From Butyricicoccus sp. (GTDB lineage: Bacteria; Bacillota; Clostridia; Oscillospirales; Butyricicoccaceae): a stretch of 64,000 nucleotides of DNA. Positions 35,339 to 45,394 of this stretch are shown here, in pieces; positions within the stretch are counted from its first letter, which is position 1, and each line of letters begins with the position of its first letter. Made by a program: the position numbers and the translations under genes. The DNA lies in assembly GCA_017886875.1 (NCBI GenBank), contig JAGHIZ010000094.1, positions 62,001-126,000 on the forward strand. The letters are read 5' to 3'. Below the pieces are notes generated by a model. The model made no database searches. It saw nothing but the letters and a program-made list of their open reading frames with translations, and was not told the origin of the DNA.

Positions 35339-36289
35339 TTACTTTTTTCTTGGCTGGAAGCCACGTCTTGGTGGACGAGCTGAACCATCTGGAGAAATTA
35401 CAACCCTTCTTGCTGGCTCAGTACCAGTTGAATGAGTTGTAACACCTCTAAAGTTTTGCAGTGATGCATGAATAATACGACGTTCATAAGGGTTCATAGG
35501 CTCAAGAGTCATAGCTCTATGGTACTTACAAACCTTAACCGCCATTTTTCTTGCCAAACGTTCAAGACTTTCTGCACGTTTAGCACGATAATTTTCTGTA
35601 TCAATAGTAAGTCTTAAATGCTCATCAGAATTTTGATTTAAAACCAAGCTAGTTAAATATTGAATTGCATCTAAGGTATCACCACGTCTACCAATAACTT
35701 GTCCCATATCTTTACCAGATATATCAATTTTAACATGGTCTGGTTCACTAATATCAAGTACAGTAGCCTTACCTTCAATACCTAATTTTTCAAGTAAACC
35801 ATCAATAAATTTAACCGCCTGTTTAGCATCTTCAGAAATAAGCTCATCAGCCATTGGCACAGGAGTGATATAAGGCACGATTGGCTCACGTTCTGAACGC
35901 TCTTTGCGAGGTTTTTCTATTTTTTCTGTTGGTTCTGGATTTTTTGGAGCCGCTTTTACCAGATGAGGAGTTGTTCTTCTTGGGTCATCTAAAGCGATTT
36001 CGCTTAAATCAGGAAGATTTGATACTTTTTCCTCTTTAGTCTCAGTGATTTCAGGAGTTTCTAAAACCTCAGTTTGCTCTATTGGCTGCTCTTTGATTTC
36101 TGGCTTTTCATCTGGAACTTCATAAGTAACTCTTACTTTAGCATCACTTGAGCCAAAGCCTAAAAAACCTCTTTTACCATTATCGAGAACCTCAACCGAT
36201 ACATCATCACGGTCTAATCCAAGGGTATTAAGTGCCTTTTGGATTGCATCATCACGAGTTGCACCGGTCATTTCAATGCTTTTTAGCAT
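35339..36289 (-). CDS. khpB: RNA-binding protein KhpB (Jag/EloR)
   Basis: 316 residues: an N-terminal Jag_N domain (residues 1-55, with GKRGFLGFG), a long Pro/Glu/Lys-rich linker (about 60-140), then KH (about 160-235, with DMGQVIGRRGDTLDAIQYL) and R3H domains, and an Arg-rich tail. In Firmicutes it binds RNA and influences cell elongation and division, often with KhpA. It follows yidC directly, the usual rpmH-rnpA-yidC-jag order. Confidence 0.95.
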   Translation of the reverse strand: MLKSIEMTGATRDDAIQKALNTLGLDRDDVSVEVLDNGKRGFLGFGSSDAKVRVTYEVPDEKPEIKEQPIEQTEVLETPEITETKEEKVSNLPDLSEIALDDPRRTTPHLVKAAPKNPEPTEKIEKPRKERSEREPIVPYITPVPMADELISEDAKQAVKFIDGLLEKLGIEGKATVLDISEPDHVKIDISGKDMGQVIGRRGDTLDAIQYLTSLVLNQNSDEHLRLTIDTENYRAKRAESLERLARKMAVKVCKYHRAMTLEPMNPYERRIIHASLQNFRGVTTHSTGTEPARRVVISPDGSARPPRRGFQPRKK

Positions 36290-36310
36290 TATTTACGCCT
36301 CCCCTTTTTG

Positions 36311-37213
36311 TTACTTTTTCGCCATTTCAGGATATTTATGACGAATAATTTTTGTCAAAATAATTTCCTGAATACAGGTGAAAACATTATTTGCAATCCA
36401 GTAAATGCCAATAGCAGCTGGGAACTGGAACGCAAAATAAACGCTCATTAGAGGCATAATATACATTATAGTTTTCATACTGCCTTGCATTTGAGCATTT
36501 GCACCATTGTTGTTATTATTCTGCATTTTTTGAAGTATCCAAGAGGATAAAAACGCAGAAAGACCAGATAAAATAGGAATAAGCAGTAAAACACTCAATG
36601 TTAATGTAGGTTTTACAGATAAATCTAAACCAAATAAATCAAAATTCATAGGCTGTAAAAGATTTTTAATATTATCAGAAAGAGAAGCAATTTCAGCATC
36701 AAGCTTTCCATTGTGGAAAAACTGATTACAAGCCTGAGCTATCTCAGTTTGTACAGTATAAGAATTTTGCTGAGTGATTTCAATGCCTACCTTTTGAGCT
36801 AACAGGTTAATATCACCAGTTGGTGTATCTGGAGCACCACCTGAAAGGCCCATCATAAAGCTCATTGGCTTTACTACAGCATAATAAAGTCCCATCATAA
36901 TCGGCAGCGGTAGAAAAGATGGCAGACAACCAGACATAGGGCTTACGCCTTCCTTTTCATAGAGCTTGCTGATTTCTTCGTTCATTTTAACTTTGTTATT
37001 TGCATATTTCTTTTGAATTTGCTGCATTTGACCTTGAAGCTTGCTCATACGCAACATACCCTTTTTACCATGGTAAGCAATAGGTAAGATAATAATTTTT
37101 ACAAGTAATGCAAATAAAATAACCGCAAGACCATAAGAGCCTACTGCATTATAAATAATATTAAGCAGTATACCAAGAGGTCTTACAATGAGAAATCCAA
37201 AAATATCGCCCAT
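36311..37213 (-). CDS. yidC: Membrane protein insertase YidC
   Basis: 300 residues with five hydrophobic segments. The first (about 18-45) is followed by the charged cytoplasmic hairpin (QGQMQQIQKKYANNKVKMNEE) and the hydrophilic groove helices, as in Gram-positive SpoIIIJ/YidC1. It lacks a lipobox Cys at the N terminus, unlike Bacillus SpoIIIJ. Inserts membrane proteins alone or with Sec. Located between yidD and khpB. Confidence 0.95.
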   Translation of the reverse strand: MGDIFGFLIVRPLGILLNIIYNAVGSYGLAVILFALLVKIIILPIAYHGKKGMLRMSKLQGQMQQIQKKYANNKVKMNEEISKLYEKEGVSPMSGCLPSFLPLPIMMGLYYAVVKPMSFMMGLSGGAPDTPTGDINLLAQKVGIEITQQNSYTVQTEIAQACNQFFHNGKLDAEIASLSDNIKNLLQPMNFDLFGLDLSVKPTLTLSVLLLIPILSGLSAFLSSWILQKMQNNNNNGANAQMQGSMKTIMYIMPLMSVYFAFQFPAAIGIYWIANNVFTCIQEIILTKIIRHKYPEMAKK

Positions 37214-37286
37214 CGTTGAGAATTATCCTCCAAAAATTGAGTTTCAATAGAAAAATTAAATGCGTTAAAAAACGCAAATTTAATAT

Positions 37287-37499
37287 TTATGGCACAGGGT
37301 CATAAATATCATGCTTAGAAAATGGGTGGCATCTGCAAATTCTTCTTGTAGCAAGCACACTACCCTTTACTGCACCATATTTTTCAATCGCTTCCTTTGC
37401 GTATTGTGAGCAAGTTGGAATATATCGACATCTAGCAGGTAAAGATGGAGAAATTTGTTTTTGATAAAACCTTATTCCCGAAATAAGCAAACGTTTCAT
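37287..37499 (-). CDS. yidD: Membrane protein insertion efficiency factor YidD
   Basis: 70 residues, with [19 protein letters not shown] and the late [10 protein letters not shown], the invariant Cys-rich signature of YidD. An amphipathic N terminus suits membrane association. The ATG overlaps the rnpA stop by 4 bases, so translation is coupled. Confidence 0.95.
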   Translation of the reverse strand: MKRLLISGIRFYQKQISPSLPARCRYIPTCSQYAKEAIEKYGAVKGSVLATRRICRCHPFSKHDIYDPVP

Positions 37500-37855
37500 G
37501 CATTTTCGCCCCCCTGCTCCTCTATAAGCAGTCCAAGTTGTTTTATCACACGTAAAATTTCACGTTCTACTTTTTGGCATTTAGCACCAATCATTTTACT
37601 TCGTGCAACAAAAATAAAATCATAGCTTTGACAGATTTTGTCCTCATTTAGACGGTAAGCCTCTCTTAAAAGACGCTTTATGCGGTTTCTAACCACAGCA
37701 CCACCTAATTTTGGTGTAACTGTAAGCCCAATACGATTGACCTTTCGGCGTGTTTTCATAGCATAAACCACTAAATATGGTGTCGCTACCGAATTACCAC
37801 GTCTATAAAGTCTACGAAATTCATAATTTTGTTTAATGCGATAGGTGTGTTTCAT
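37496..37855 (-). CDS. rnpA: Ribonuclease P protein component
   Basis: 119 residues, the basic protein subunit that helps the RNase P RNA process tRNA 5' ends. [16 protein letters not shown] and the RNR-type motif [15 protein letters not shown] are present. The ATG at 37855 is chosen: AAAAGGAGC lies about 10 bases upstream and family members start here. The longer frame (37924) adds 23 residues encoded by the structured leader. Confidence 0.94.
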   Translation of the reverse strand: MKHTYRIKQNYEFRRLYRRGNSVATPYLVVYAMKTRRKVNRIGLTVTPKLGGAVVRNRIKRLLREAYRLNEDKICQSYDFIFVARSKMIGAKCQKVEREILRVIKQLGLLIEEQGGENA

Positions 37856-37943
37856 TTTAAAAAACGCTCCTTTTAAATAAAAGCGTTCACAGGCAGCGTT
37901 ATGCTCCGATGCCCTTTGGAGCATTCTACCTGACTAAATAACC

Positions 37944-38026
37944 TTATAGCACGATATCAAAAAACGCTATAAGCTGTTTAGCAGCCGATTTTACTGTGAT
38001 TTTTCTGCTGCTAAACCGAAAACTAA
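37944..38026 (-). other. Structured leader between rpmH and rnpA
   Basis: Two inverted repeats: TTATAGC/GCTATAA (37944-37950 with 37966-37972) and GTTTAGCAGC/GCTGCTAAAC (37976-37985 with 38017-38026, 31-nt loop). They lie downstream of the rpmH terminator and upstream of rnpA. They could form a processing or stability element in the rpmH-rnpA readthrough transcript. Confidence 0.5.
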
Positions 38027-38046
38027 ATAGAAAAACCACAGATATG

Positions 38047-38072
38047 AAAAAAGGCCGTACAAAGTGACGGCC
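38047..38072 (-). terminator. Terminator or attenuator after rpmH
   Basis: Minus-strand stem GGCCGT/ACGGCC with an 8-nt loop followed by T6. It would reduce readthrough from rpmH into rnpA-yidD-yidC. Confidence 0.85.
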
Positions 38073-38112
38073 AATCATCAAGGCAATGATGATACAATTT
38101 AAGCGATTAGGC

Positions 38113-38247
38113 TTAGTGAGTCAGACGAGCACGTCCCTTTGCACGGCGACGAGCTAAAACCTTGCGACCATTAGAAGTAGCCATTCTCTTACGGAAACCA
38201 TGCTCCTTGCTACGCTGACGCTTCTTAGGCTGATAAGTTCTTACCAT
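38113..38247 (-). CDS. rpmH: 50S ribosomal protein L34
   Basis: 44 residues, highly basic: [17 protein letters not shown] and [14 protein letters not shown], full-length L34. The ATG at 38247 follows AGGAGG; the longer frame to 38310 is leader. It is divergent from dnaA across a 320-base gap containing both promoters. Confidence 0.97.
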   Translation of the reverse strand: MVRTYQPKKRQRSKEHGFRKRMATSNGRKVLARRRAKGRARLTH

Positions 38248-38377
38248 TTTCTCTGCACCTCCTACTAAAAAACGAAATAATTGTTCGAGTGGGCACCGGC
38301 ACAGGTCCAAACCACTTTATATTATAGCAGCTTAGGCATATGCCGCTGCCTGTCCGATGCAATCTAAATCAGTATTT

Positions 38378-38407
38378 ATTATAGGCATAGTTATATGTAT
38401 CTGTCAA
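38378..38407 (-). promoter_or_regulatory. rpmH promoter
   Basis: On the minus strand, perfect TTGACA (38407-38402), an 18-bp spacer and perfect TATAAT (38383-38378). This is one of the strongest promoters in the window, as expected for a ribosomal protein. Confidence 0.82.
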
Positions 38408-38454
38408 GTTTTTTTGTAGCTTTTTGAATATTTTATTTTAACCATTTTCTTCCC

Positions 38455-38525
38455 TGTGGATACTGTGGAAAACTTTGTGCCTTCTGTTAATAATATTTGC
38501 ATATTAGCTATATTTTTGTTATTAT
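38455..38525 (+). promoter_or_regulatory. dnaA promoter with two upstream DnaA-box-like sites
   Basis: TTGCAT (38497-38502), a 17-bp spacer and TATTAT (38520-38525), 42 bases before the dnaA ATG. Upstream lie tandem TGTGGATAC (38455-38463) and TGTGGAAAA (38464-38472). These are DnaA boxes with one or two mismatches, suggesting autoregulation and possibly a minor origin subregion. Confidence 0.65.
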
Positions 38526-38567
38526 CTATTATGAATAGCAATCGAATAAAGGAGAGAAAGTAATGTT

Positions 38568-39863
38568 ATGAACGGGCCAAATGATATTTTAAAAATGGCA
38601 CTTGCTCATATGGAGCGTACAATTAGTCCTGTTACTCTGTCAGCATGGTTTGATGATGCAGAAGTTGTATCCTTGAGTGGCGATAAGCTTATAATTCGTG
38701 CTTCAGGTCAGTTTAAAAAGGAAATTATTGAACAACGTTTTCTTCACCCGTTATCTGAGGCAATTAATGAGCTACTTGGCGGTTCAATACAAATTCATAT
38801 TATTGTAGGTGATGAAACACCTAATTCAAATACCCTAGTAGGACTTAGCTTTGATGATGAATATACTTTTGAACATTTTATTGTAGGTTCATCTAATAAA
38901 TTTGCTCATGCGGCAGCTATTTCTGTTGCAAATAATCCAGCTGAAAACTATAATCCACTTTTTATCTATGGTCAATCTGGTTTGGGAAAAACTCACCTTT
39001 TACATGCTATTGGAAATGTAATTCATCAAAATCACCCAGATTTTAGAATTATTTATGTTAAAGGTGAAGATTTTACAAATGAACTTGTAACGGCTATACA
39101 ATCAGGTGATGTACAGGATTTTCGTGGTAAATATCGCATGGCAGATTTGCTTTTAATCGATGATATTCAATTTATTGCAGGTAAAGAACGCACTCAAGAG
39201 GAGTTTTTCCATACCTTTAACGCACTCTATGAGTCTGGTAAACAACTTGTTTTAACTTCAGATAGACCACCAAAAGAAATGAATACTCTTGAGGATAGAA
39301 TGAAAACCCGTTTTGAATGGGGACTTCTTGCAGATATTCAGCCACCTGACCTTGAAACTAGGCTTGCAATTATAAGTGCAAAAAGTATGAAGCTTGGTTT
39401 TGAACTGTCCAGAGATTTTATGTATCAAATTGCGGAAAATCTGCAATCAAATGTGCGTCAACTAGAGGGAACAGTTAAAAAAATTAAGGCTAAACATGAA
39501 TTAAATGGTGAACCTATCTCTGCAGAAATGGTTTCTGATGTTATAGAGGAGGTAAAATCTATAAATCCAGGATTAAACCCTACTCCAGATATGATTTTAC
39601 AGACTGTTTCAAACTTCTATTCAATGCCTGTTGACCAGATTTTAGCAAACAAACGTTCAAAGGATACTGTAAGACCTCGTCAAATGGCTATGTATCTTGT
39701 TAGAAAGCTAACAAACTATTCTTTGCCAGAAATTGGTAAAGTTTTTTGTCGAGACCATACCACAGTTATGCATGCTTGCAATAAAATAGAAGATGAACGA
39801 AAGCAACTTGCAGAAACTGATGACATTATTAGAACGCTCATAGAGAATATACAAAATATATAA
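38568..39863 (+). CDS. dnaA: Chromosomal replication initiator DnaA
   Basis: Binds DnaA boxes, oligomerises with ATP and opens oriC. 431 residues: domain I (1-75), a short domain II, AAA+ domain III with Walker A GQSGLGKT (135-142), Walker B LLLIDDIQF and sensor motifs, and domain IV with RPRQMAMYLVRKL and the signature DHTTVMHACNKI. ATG 38568 with AAAGGAGAG about 11 bases upstream; the ATG at 38563 is followed at once by an out-of-frame stop. oriC lies directly downstream. Confidence 0.98.
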   Translation: MNGPNDILKMALAHMERTISPVTLSAWFDDAEVVSLSGDKLIIRASGQFKKEIIEQRFLHPLSEAINELLGGSIQIHIIVGDETPNSNTLVGLSFDDEYTFEHFIVGSSNKFAHAAAISVANNPAENYNPLFIYGQSGLGKTHLLHAIGNVIHQNHPDFRIIYVKGEDFTNELVTAIQSGDVQDFRGKYRMADLLLIDDIQFIAGKERTQEEFFHTFNALYESGKQLVLTSDRPPKEMNTLEDRMKTRFEWGLLADIQPPDLETRLAIISAKSMKLGFELSRDFMYQIAENLQSNVRQLEGTVKKIKAKHELNGEPISAEMVSDVIEEVKSINPGLNPTPDMILQTVSNFYSMPVDQILANKRSKDTVRPRQMAMYLVRKLTNYSLPEIGKVFCRDHTTVMHACNKIEDERKQLAETDDIIRTLIENIQNI

Positions 39864-40306
39864 CCTTACGCATATAAGTAATATTTATTTTTTAATTGAT
39901 AGTTCTTATATTATTTTTTATCTGTGCTCCACTCACTGTCGGCATTTTAAAAGCTTATTTTTATGTTTATAAACGTATGCCGAAATGTAACAGAATGTTA
40001 CATTTTATAAGGGTGGAGTCTATTTTTTACACGTGAAGTTATCCACAATTAGCCTGTGAATTCCACAGGGATAACCTGTGGATAACTTTTGCCTGTGGAT
40101 TATTATCCAAATTTATCACATTTTATCCACAAGTGCCTGTGGACGAAAAAATCCCGTATTTCCCGCTATTTTTCGAGTTTTCCACAGTTTCCACAGTACT
40201 ACTACTACTACTAGGTATATATATATTTTTTTTATTGTTAGATTTCCTAGGAAATATTAAATATATTTTAAATCTCATTGTGTATAAAAGAAAGGAACAA
40301 AAACAT
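39864..40306. other. Origin of replication oriC (dnaA-dnaN intergenic)
   Basis: 443 noncoding bases. DnaA boxes: TTATCCACA at 40039-40047 and 40123-40131 (plus), TGTGGATAA at 40077-40085 (minus), near-matches at 40094-40102, 40103-40111 and 40138-40146. Two tandem boxes, TTTTCCACA (40178-40186) and GTTTCCACA (40187-40195), abut the sequence G(TAC)x5TAG (40196-40214), a run of DnaA-trio elements. An AT-only tract (from 40216) follows as the unwinding element. The order of boxes, trios and AT tract matches the Bacillus oriC design. 39864-40020 has no clear feature beyond AT richness. Confidence 0.95.
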
Positions 40307-41416
40307 ATGAAATTTTCTTGTGAAAAATCGACATTACTCGACGCTATCCACACAGCTTCAAGAGCTGTATCAACTAAATCAACAATAGCAATTCTTGAAG
40401 GATTAAAAATCACAGCTGATGAAAAATTAACTATTACAGGATATGACCTTGCAATAGGAATTCGCACTTGTTTAGATGCAGACATTGTACAAATAGGTGA
40501 AATAGTTCTAAACGCAAAAATCCTAGGTGATATAATAAGAAAACTACCAGATGATATTATATTTTTTGAAACTGATGAAAAGTTATTAACAACTATCAAA
40601 TGTGGCAGAGCAATTTTTAATTTAGTTGCATCAACTTCTGATGATTTTCCACAGATGCCTGAGGTTAACTGTGCAAAACAAATAAAAATGCCTCAGCCTA
40701 TGCTAAAATCAATGATTGCTCAAACAATATTTGCAGTTTCAGATAATGAAGCTAAACCAATTCACACTGGTTGTTTATTTGAAATCGAACAAAACCATTT
40801 AAATGTTGTTGCAGTAGATGGTTATAGATTATCTGTAAGACGTGAAATACTTGAAAATTCCTTTGATAATATGAAATTTGTAGTCCCAGGTAACGCCCTT
40901 AGAGAAATCGAAAGAATTTTAAGCGATAACAGTGAAAAAATGGTTTCAATTTATCCAGATGAAAAACATATATTATTTGAAATCGACCAAACAATATTTA
41001 TAACACGTTTAATTGACGGTGAATTTTTAAATTATCGTGCAGCAATCCCTCAAAAATCAAATAGTGAAGTAACTGTAAACACTCAAGAGATGATAAACTC
41101 AATTGAGAGAGTTTCACTTATAGTTTCAGAAAAGCTTAAAAACCCTGTAAGAATGCATTTTGATGGTCCAGTTATAAAAATGAGTTGTATAACAGCTATT
41201 GGTAAATCCTATGACGAATGTCCTATCGACAGCCCTGTGGATAACTTAGAAATTGGATTTAATAATAAATATTTACTTGACGCTCTAAGAGCTTGTGATG
41301 ATGAAAAAATTAAATTATCACTTGGTGGAGCTTTAAATCCTATGGTTATACATGCGATTGATAGCGAAAAATTTACCTATCTTGTGCTTCCTGTTCGTTT
41401 AAAATCTGGTGAATAA
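40307..41416 (+). CDS. dnaN: DNA polymerase III beta subunit (sliding clamp)
   Basis: 369 residues, three repeated clamp domains forming the dimeric ring that tethers polymerase. It begins MKFSCEKSTLLDAI; HTGCLFEI, VAVDGYRLSVRR and the C-terminal YLVLPVRL are typical. The ATG at 40307 (AAAGGA 10 bases upstream) is chosen; the frame extends back to 40133 through the DnaA-trio region but this is oriC, not protein. Confidence 0.97.
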   Translation: MKFSCEKSTLLDAIHTASRAVSTKSTIAILEGLKITADEKLTITGYDLAIGIRTCLDADIVQIGEIVLNAKILGDIIRKLPDDIIFFETDEKLLTTIKCGRAIFNLVASTSDDFPQMPEVNCAKQIKMPQPMLKSMIAQTIFAVSDNEAKPIHTGCLFEIEQNHLNVVAVDGYRLSVRREILENSFDNMKFVVPGNALREIERILSDNSEKMVSIYPDEKHILFEIDQTIFITRLIDGEFLNYRAAIPQKSNSEVTVNTQEMINSIERVSLIVSEKLKNPVRMHFDGPVIKMSCITAIGKSYDECPIDSPVDNLEIGFNNKYLLDALRACDDEKIKLSLGGALNPMVIHAIDSEKFTYLVLPVRLKSGE

Positions 41417-41434
41417 AAATTGAAGGTGCAAAAT

Positions 41435-41641
41435 ATGCAAAGTATAAAAATTACAGGTGAGTTTATTAAACTAGATGCTTTACTCAAATTTGCTAATTTA
41501 GTTAGCTCTGGCGGTGAAGCTAAAATTTTAATTGCTGATGGTCAAGTTTTAGTTAATAATGAAATTTGCACTCAACGTGGAAAAAAATTGCGTTCTGGTG
41601 ATACTATTTCATTAGCAAATAAAACTGTTGTAATCGAATAA
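41435..41641 (+). CDS. yaaA: S4-domain RNA-binding protein YaaA/RlbA
   Basis: 68 residues forming a single S4 domain (IKLDALLKFANLVSSGGEAK, VLVNNEICTQRGKKLRSGD). In Bacillus the protein from this locus is linked to 50S ribosome assembly. Its position between dnaN and recF is the conserved one. Start ATG 41435 after GAAGGTG; TTG 41420 is the longer alternative. Confidence 0.93.
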   Translation: MQSIKITGEFIKLDALLKFANLVSSGGEAKILIADGQVLVNNEICTQRGKKLRSGDTISLANKTVVIE

Positions 41642-41696
41642 TAAACTATGAAAGATTACAAAATCAAACTTGCAAATTATAAATTTTAATTTTATT

Positions 41697-41721
41697 TAAA
41701 ACGACACTTCGGTGTCGTTTT
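41697..41721 (+). terminator. Hairpin with TTCG tetraloop after yaaA
   Basis: AAAACGACAC-TTCG-GTGTCGTTTT, a very stable stem, lies about 60 bases after yaaA. It is symmetrical, so it could end transcription from either side. A second small hairpin (CACACAAAATGTGTG) follows at about 41737-41751. Confidence 0.75.
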
Positions 41722-41783
41722 ACTATATTTTGCTGTCACACAAAATGTGTGATTAAATTATAAGCAATTATGGAGAAATAAAT

Positions 41784-42905
41784 ATGAATATAAACCATAT
41801 AAAATTGGAAAATTTTAGAAATTATAAAATGCAACAAGTATCTTTTTGTGATAGAGTAAATGTAATTTATGGAGAAAATGCTCAAGGTAAAACAAATTTA
41901 CTTGAAGCAGTTGCCGCTATTTCTACAATGAAACTTTTCCGTACTGGTCAAAAAAAAGAAGGTTTGCGTTTTGGTCAAAATATAGGAAAAATTCAAGGTG
42001 ATTTTACTGCTGAAGGTCGTGATTTCTCAATAGAGCTTAGACTATTTGATAAAAAGCCAGCTGAAGTCTATCGCAATGGCGTTAAAATGAAACGTCAAAG
42101 TGATGCAAGGGGAATTTTAAAAACAGTGCTTTTTTGTCCTGATGACCTTTATTTAATTCGAGCAGGTGCAGGAGCAAGAAGAAAATTTTTAGATACAGCA
42201 CTTTGTCAGTTAAGACCAAATTATGACAAGGTTTTATCAGAATATGAAAGAGTACTTGCACATAAAAATAAAATTCTAAAGGATAGTGAAGAAAAACCTG
42301 AAATGCTTGAGCTTTTAGATGATTTTTCACTTAGGCTTGCACGGTTGGGTGCAATTATAATACGTTATAGGGCGTATTATATTCGTAAACTTTCAGAAAA
42401 AGCTTGCAATGTGCATAGTCTTATAGCACCTAATGAAAAACTAAATATAAAATACAAAACAGTTTCAAGTATTACTAATCCATACGCTTCAACACAGGAG
42501 ATAGAAAATGAGCTTATAGAACATGTTATGAGCCATAAGCGTTTTGAAATAACCGCCAAAAGCTGTTTATCTGGTCCTCATAAAGATGACTTAGAAATTA
42601 TGCTAAATGATGTATCTGCTTCTTCTTTTGGCTCTCAGGGACAAATTAGAACATGTGCATTAGCTTTAAAGCTTGCAGAGCGTGAAATGTTTTTTGATGA
42701 CTCAGGAGAATATCCAGTGTTATTACTTGATGATGTGTTATCTGAGCTAGATGTTAAAAGACAAGATTTTGTATTAAACCGAATAGACAAAGGTCAAGTT
42801 TTGATAACATGCTGTGATAGGGATATAATAAAAAAGATAAATATAGGCATGTCATTTTATGTACAAAATGGTCGGGTTTTGACAGATAACAAAAATATTA
42901 AATAA
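41784..42905 (+). CDS. recF: DNA replication and repair protein RecF
   Basis: An SMC-like ATPase that loads RecA at gaps. 373 residues with Walker A GENAQGKTNLLEA, the signature SGPHKDD and SFGSQGQIRTCALALKLAE, and Walker B VLLLDDVLSELD. ATG start with GGAGAAA. Located after yaaA, before remB, as in Bacillus. Confidence 0.97.
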   Translation: MNINHIKLENFRNYKMQQVSFCDRVNVIYGENAQGKTNLLEAVAAISTMKLFRTGQKKEGLRFGQNIGKIQGDFTAEGRDFSIELRLFDKKPAEVYRNGVKMKRQSDARGILKTVLFCPDDLYLIRAGAGARRKFLDTALCQLRPNYDKVLSEYERVLAHKNKILKDSEEKPEMLELLDDFSLRLARLGAIIIRYRAYYIRKLSEKACNVHSLIAPNEKLNIKYKTVSSITNPYASTQEIENELIEHVMSHKRFEITAKSCLSGPHKDDLEIMLNDVSASSFGSQGQIRTCALALKLAEREMFFDDSGEYPVLLLDDVLSELDVKRQDFVLNRIDKGQVLITCCDRDIIKKINIGMSFYVQNGRVLTDNKNIK

Positions 42906-43071
42906 ACAAGGGAAGTTTTACACAGTTTTTATGTCCGCTTAGCAGTCATAATTGTATAGGAATATAGTAAAAAGTTTTCATTTTTTTAGCACAAAACGTA
43001 AAAAAAGTGGTATAATAGGTAAGGTAGCTTTTGGGCTTTAACAGTGTTTAGAAAGGCGGTTTAGCTTATTT

Positions 43072-43350
43072 ATGTATGTTCATATAGGACAAGATTACAT
43101 GGTGCCACTTGGCTCTATTGTGTGTATTTTTGACATGGATACAGCAACCACTTCTGAACGTACCCGAACGCTTTTACGTCGGTTAGAAAACGAAGGCAGA
43201 ATAATTGACCTTTGCGATGACCTGCCTAAATCTGCTGTGCTTTGCATGGGTGAACTTGGCGAAATTCTTTACATTTCCCCAATATCCTCTCGAACACTTG
43301 CAAAGCGTGCTGAAGATGGTATAAAAGCCCTTTTAAAAACCGATTATTAA
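43072..43350 (+). CDS. remB: RemB-like (DUF370) regulator
   Basis: 92 residues beginning MYVHIGQDYMVPLGSIVCIFD, the YaaB/RemB family, whose Bacillus member affects extracellular matrix genes. The recF-remB-gyrB order is conserved in Firmicutes. GAAAGGCGG precedes the ATG; a TATAAT-like -10 lies at about 43011-43016, but the -35 is poor. Confidence 0.9.
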   Translation: MYVHIGQDYMVPLGSIVCIFDMDTATTSERTRTLLRRLENEGRIIDLCDDLPKSAVLCMGELGEILYISPISSRTLAKRAEDGIKALLKTDY

Positions 43351-43356
43351 AATTAA

Positions 43357-45360
<2,004 letters not shown>

Positions 45361-45394
45361 AGTGTTGTGTTACCTCACAAAGTGGAGGAAAATA

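Noticed and set aside
40133-40306. N-terminal extension of dnaN
   Set aside because: The extended frame translates the DnaA boxes and trio repeats of oriC; a good ATG with ribosome binding site exists at 40307.
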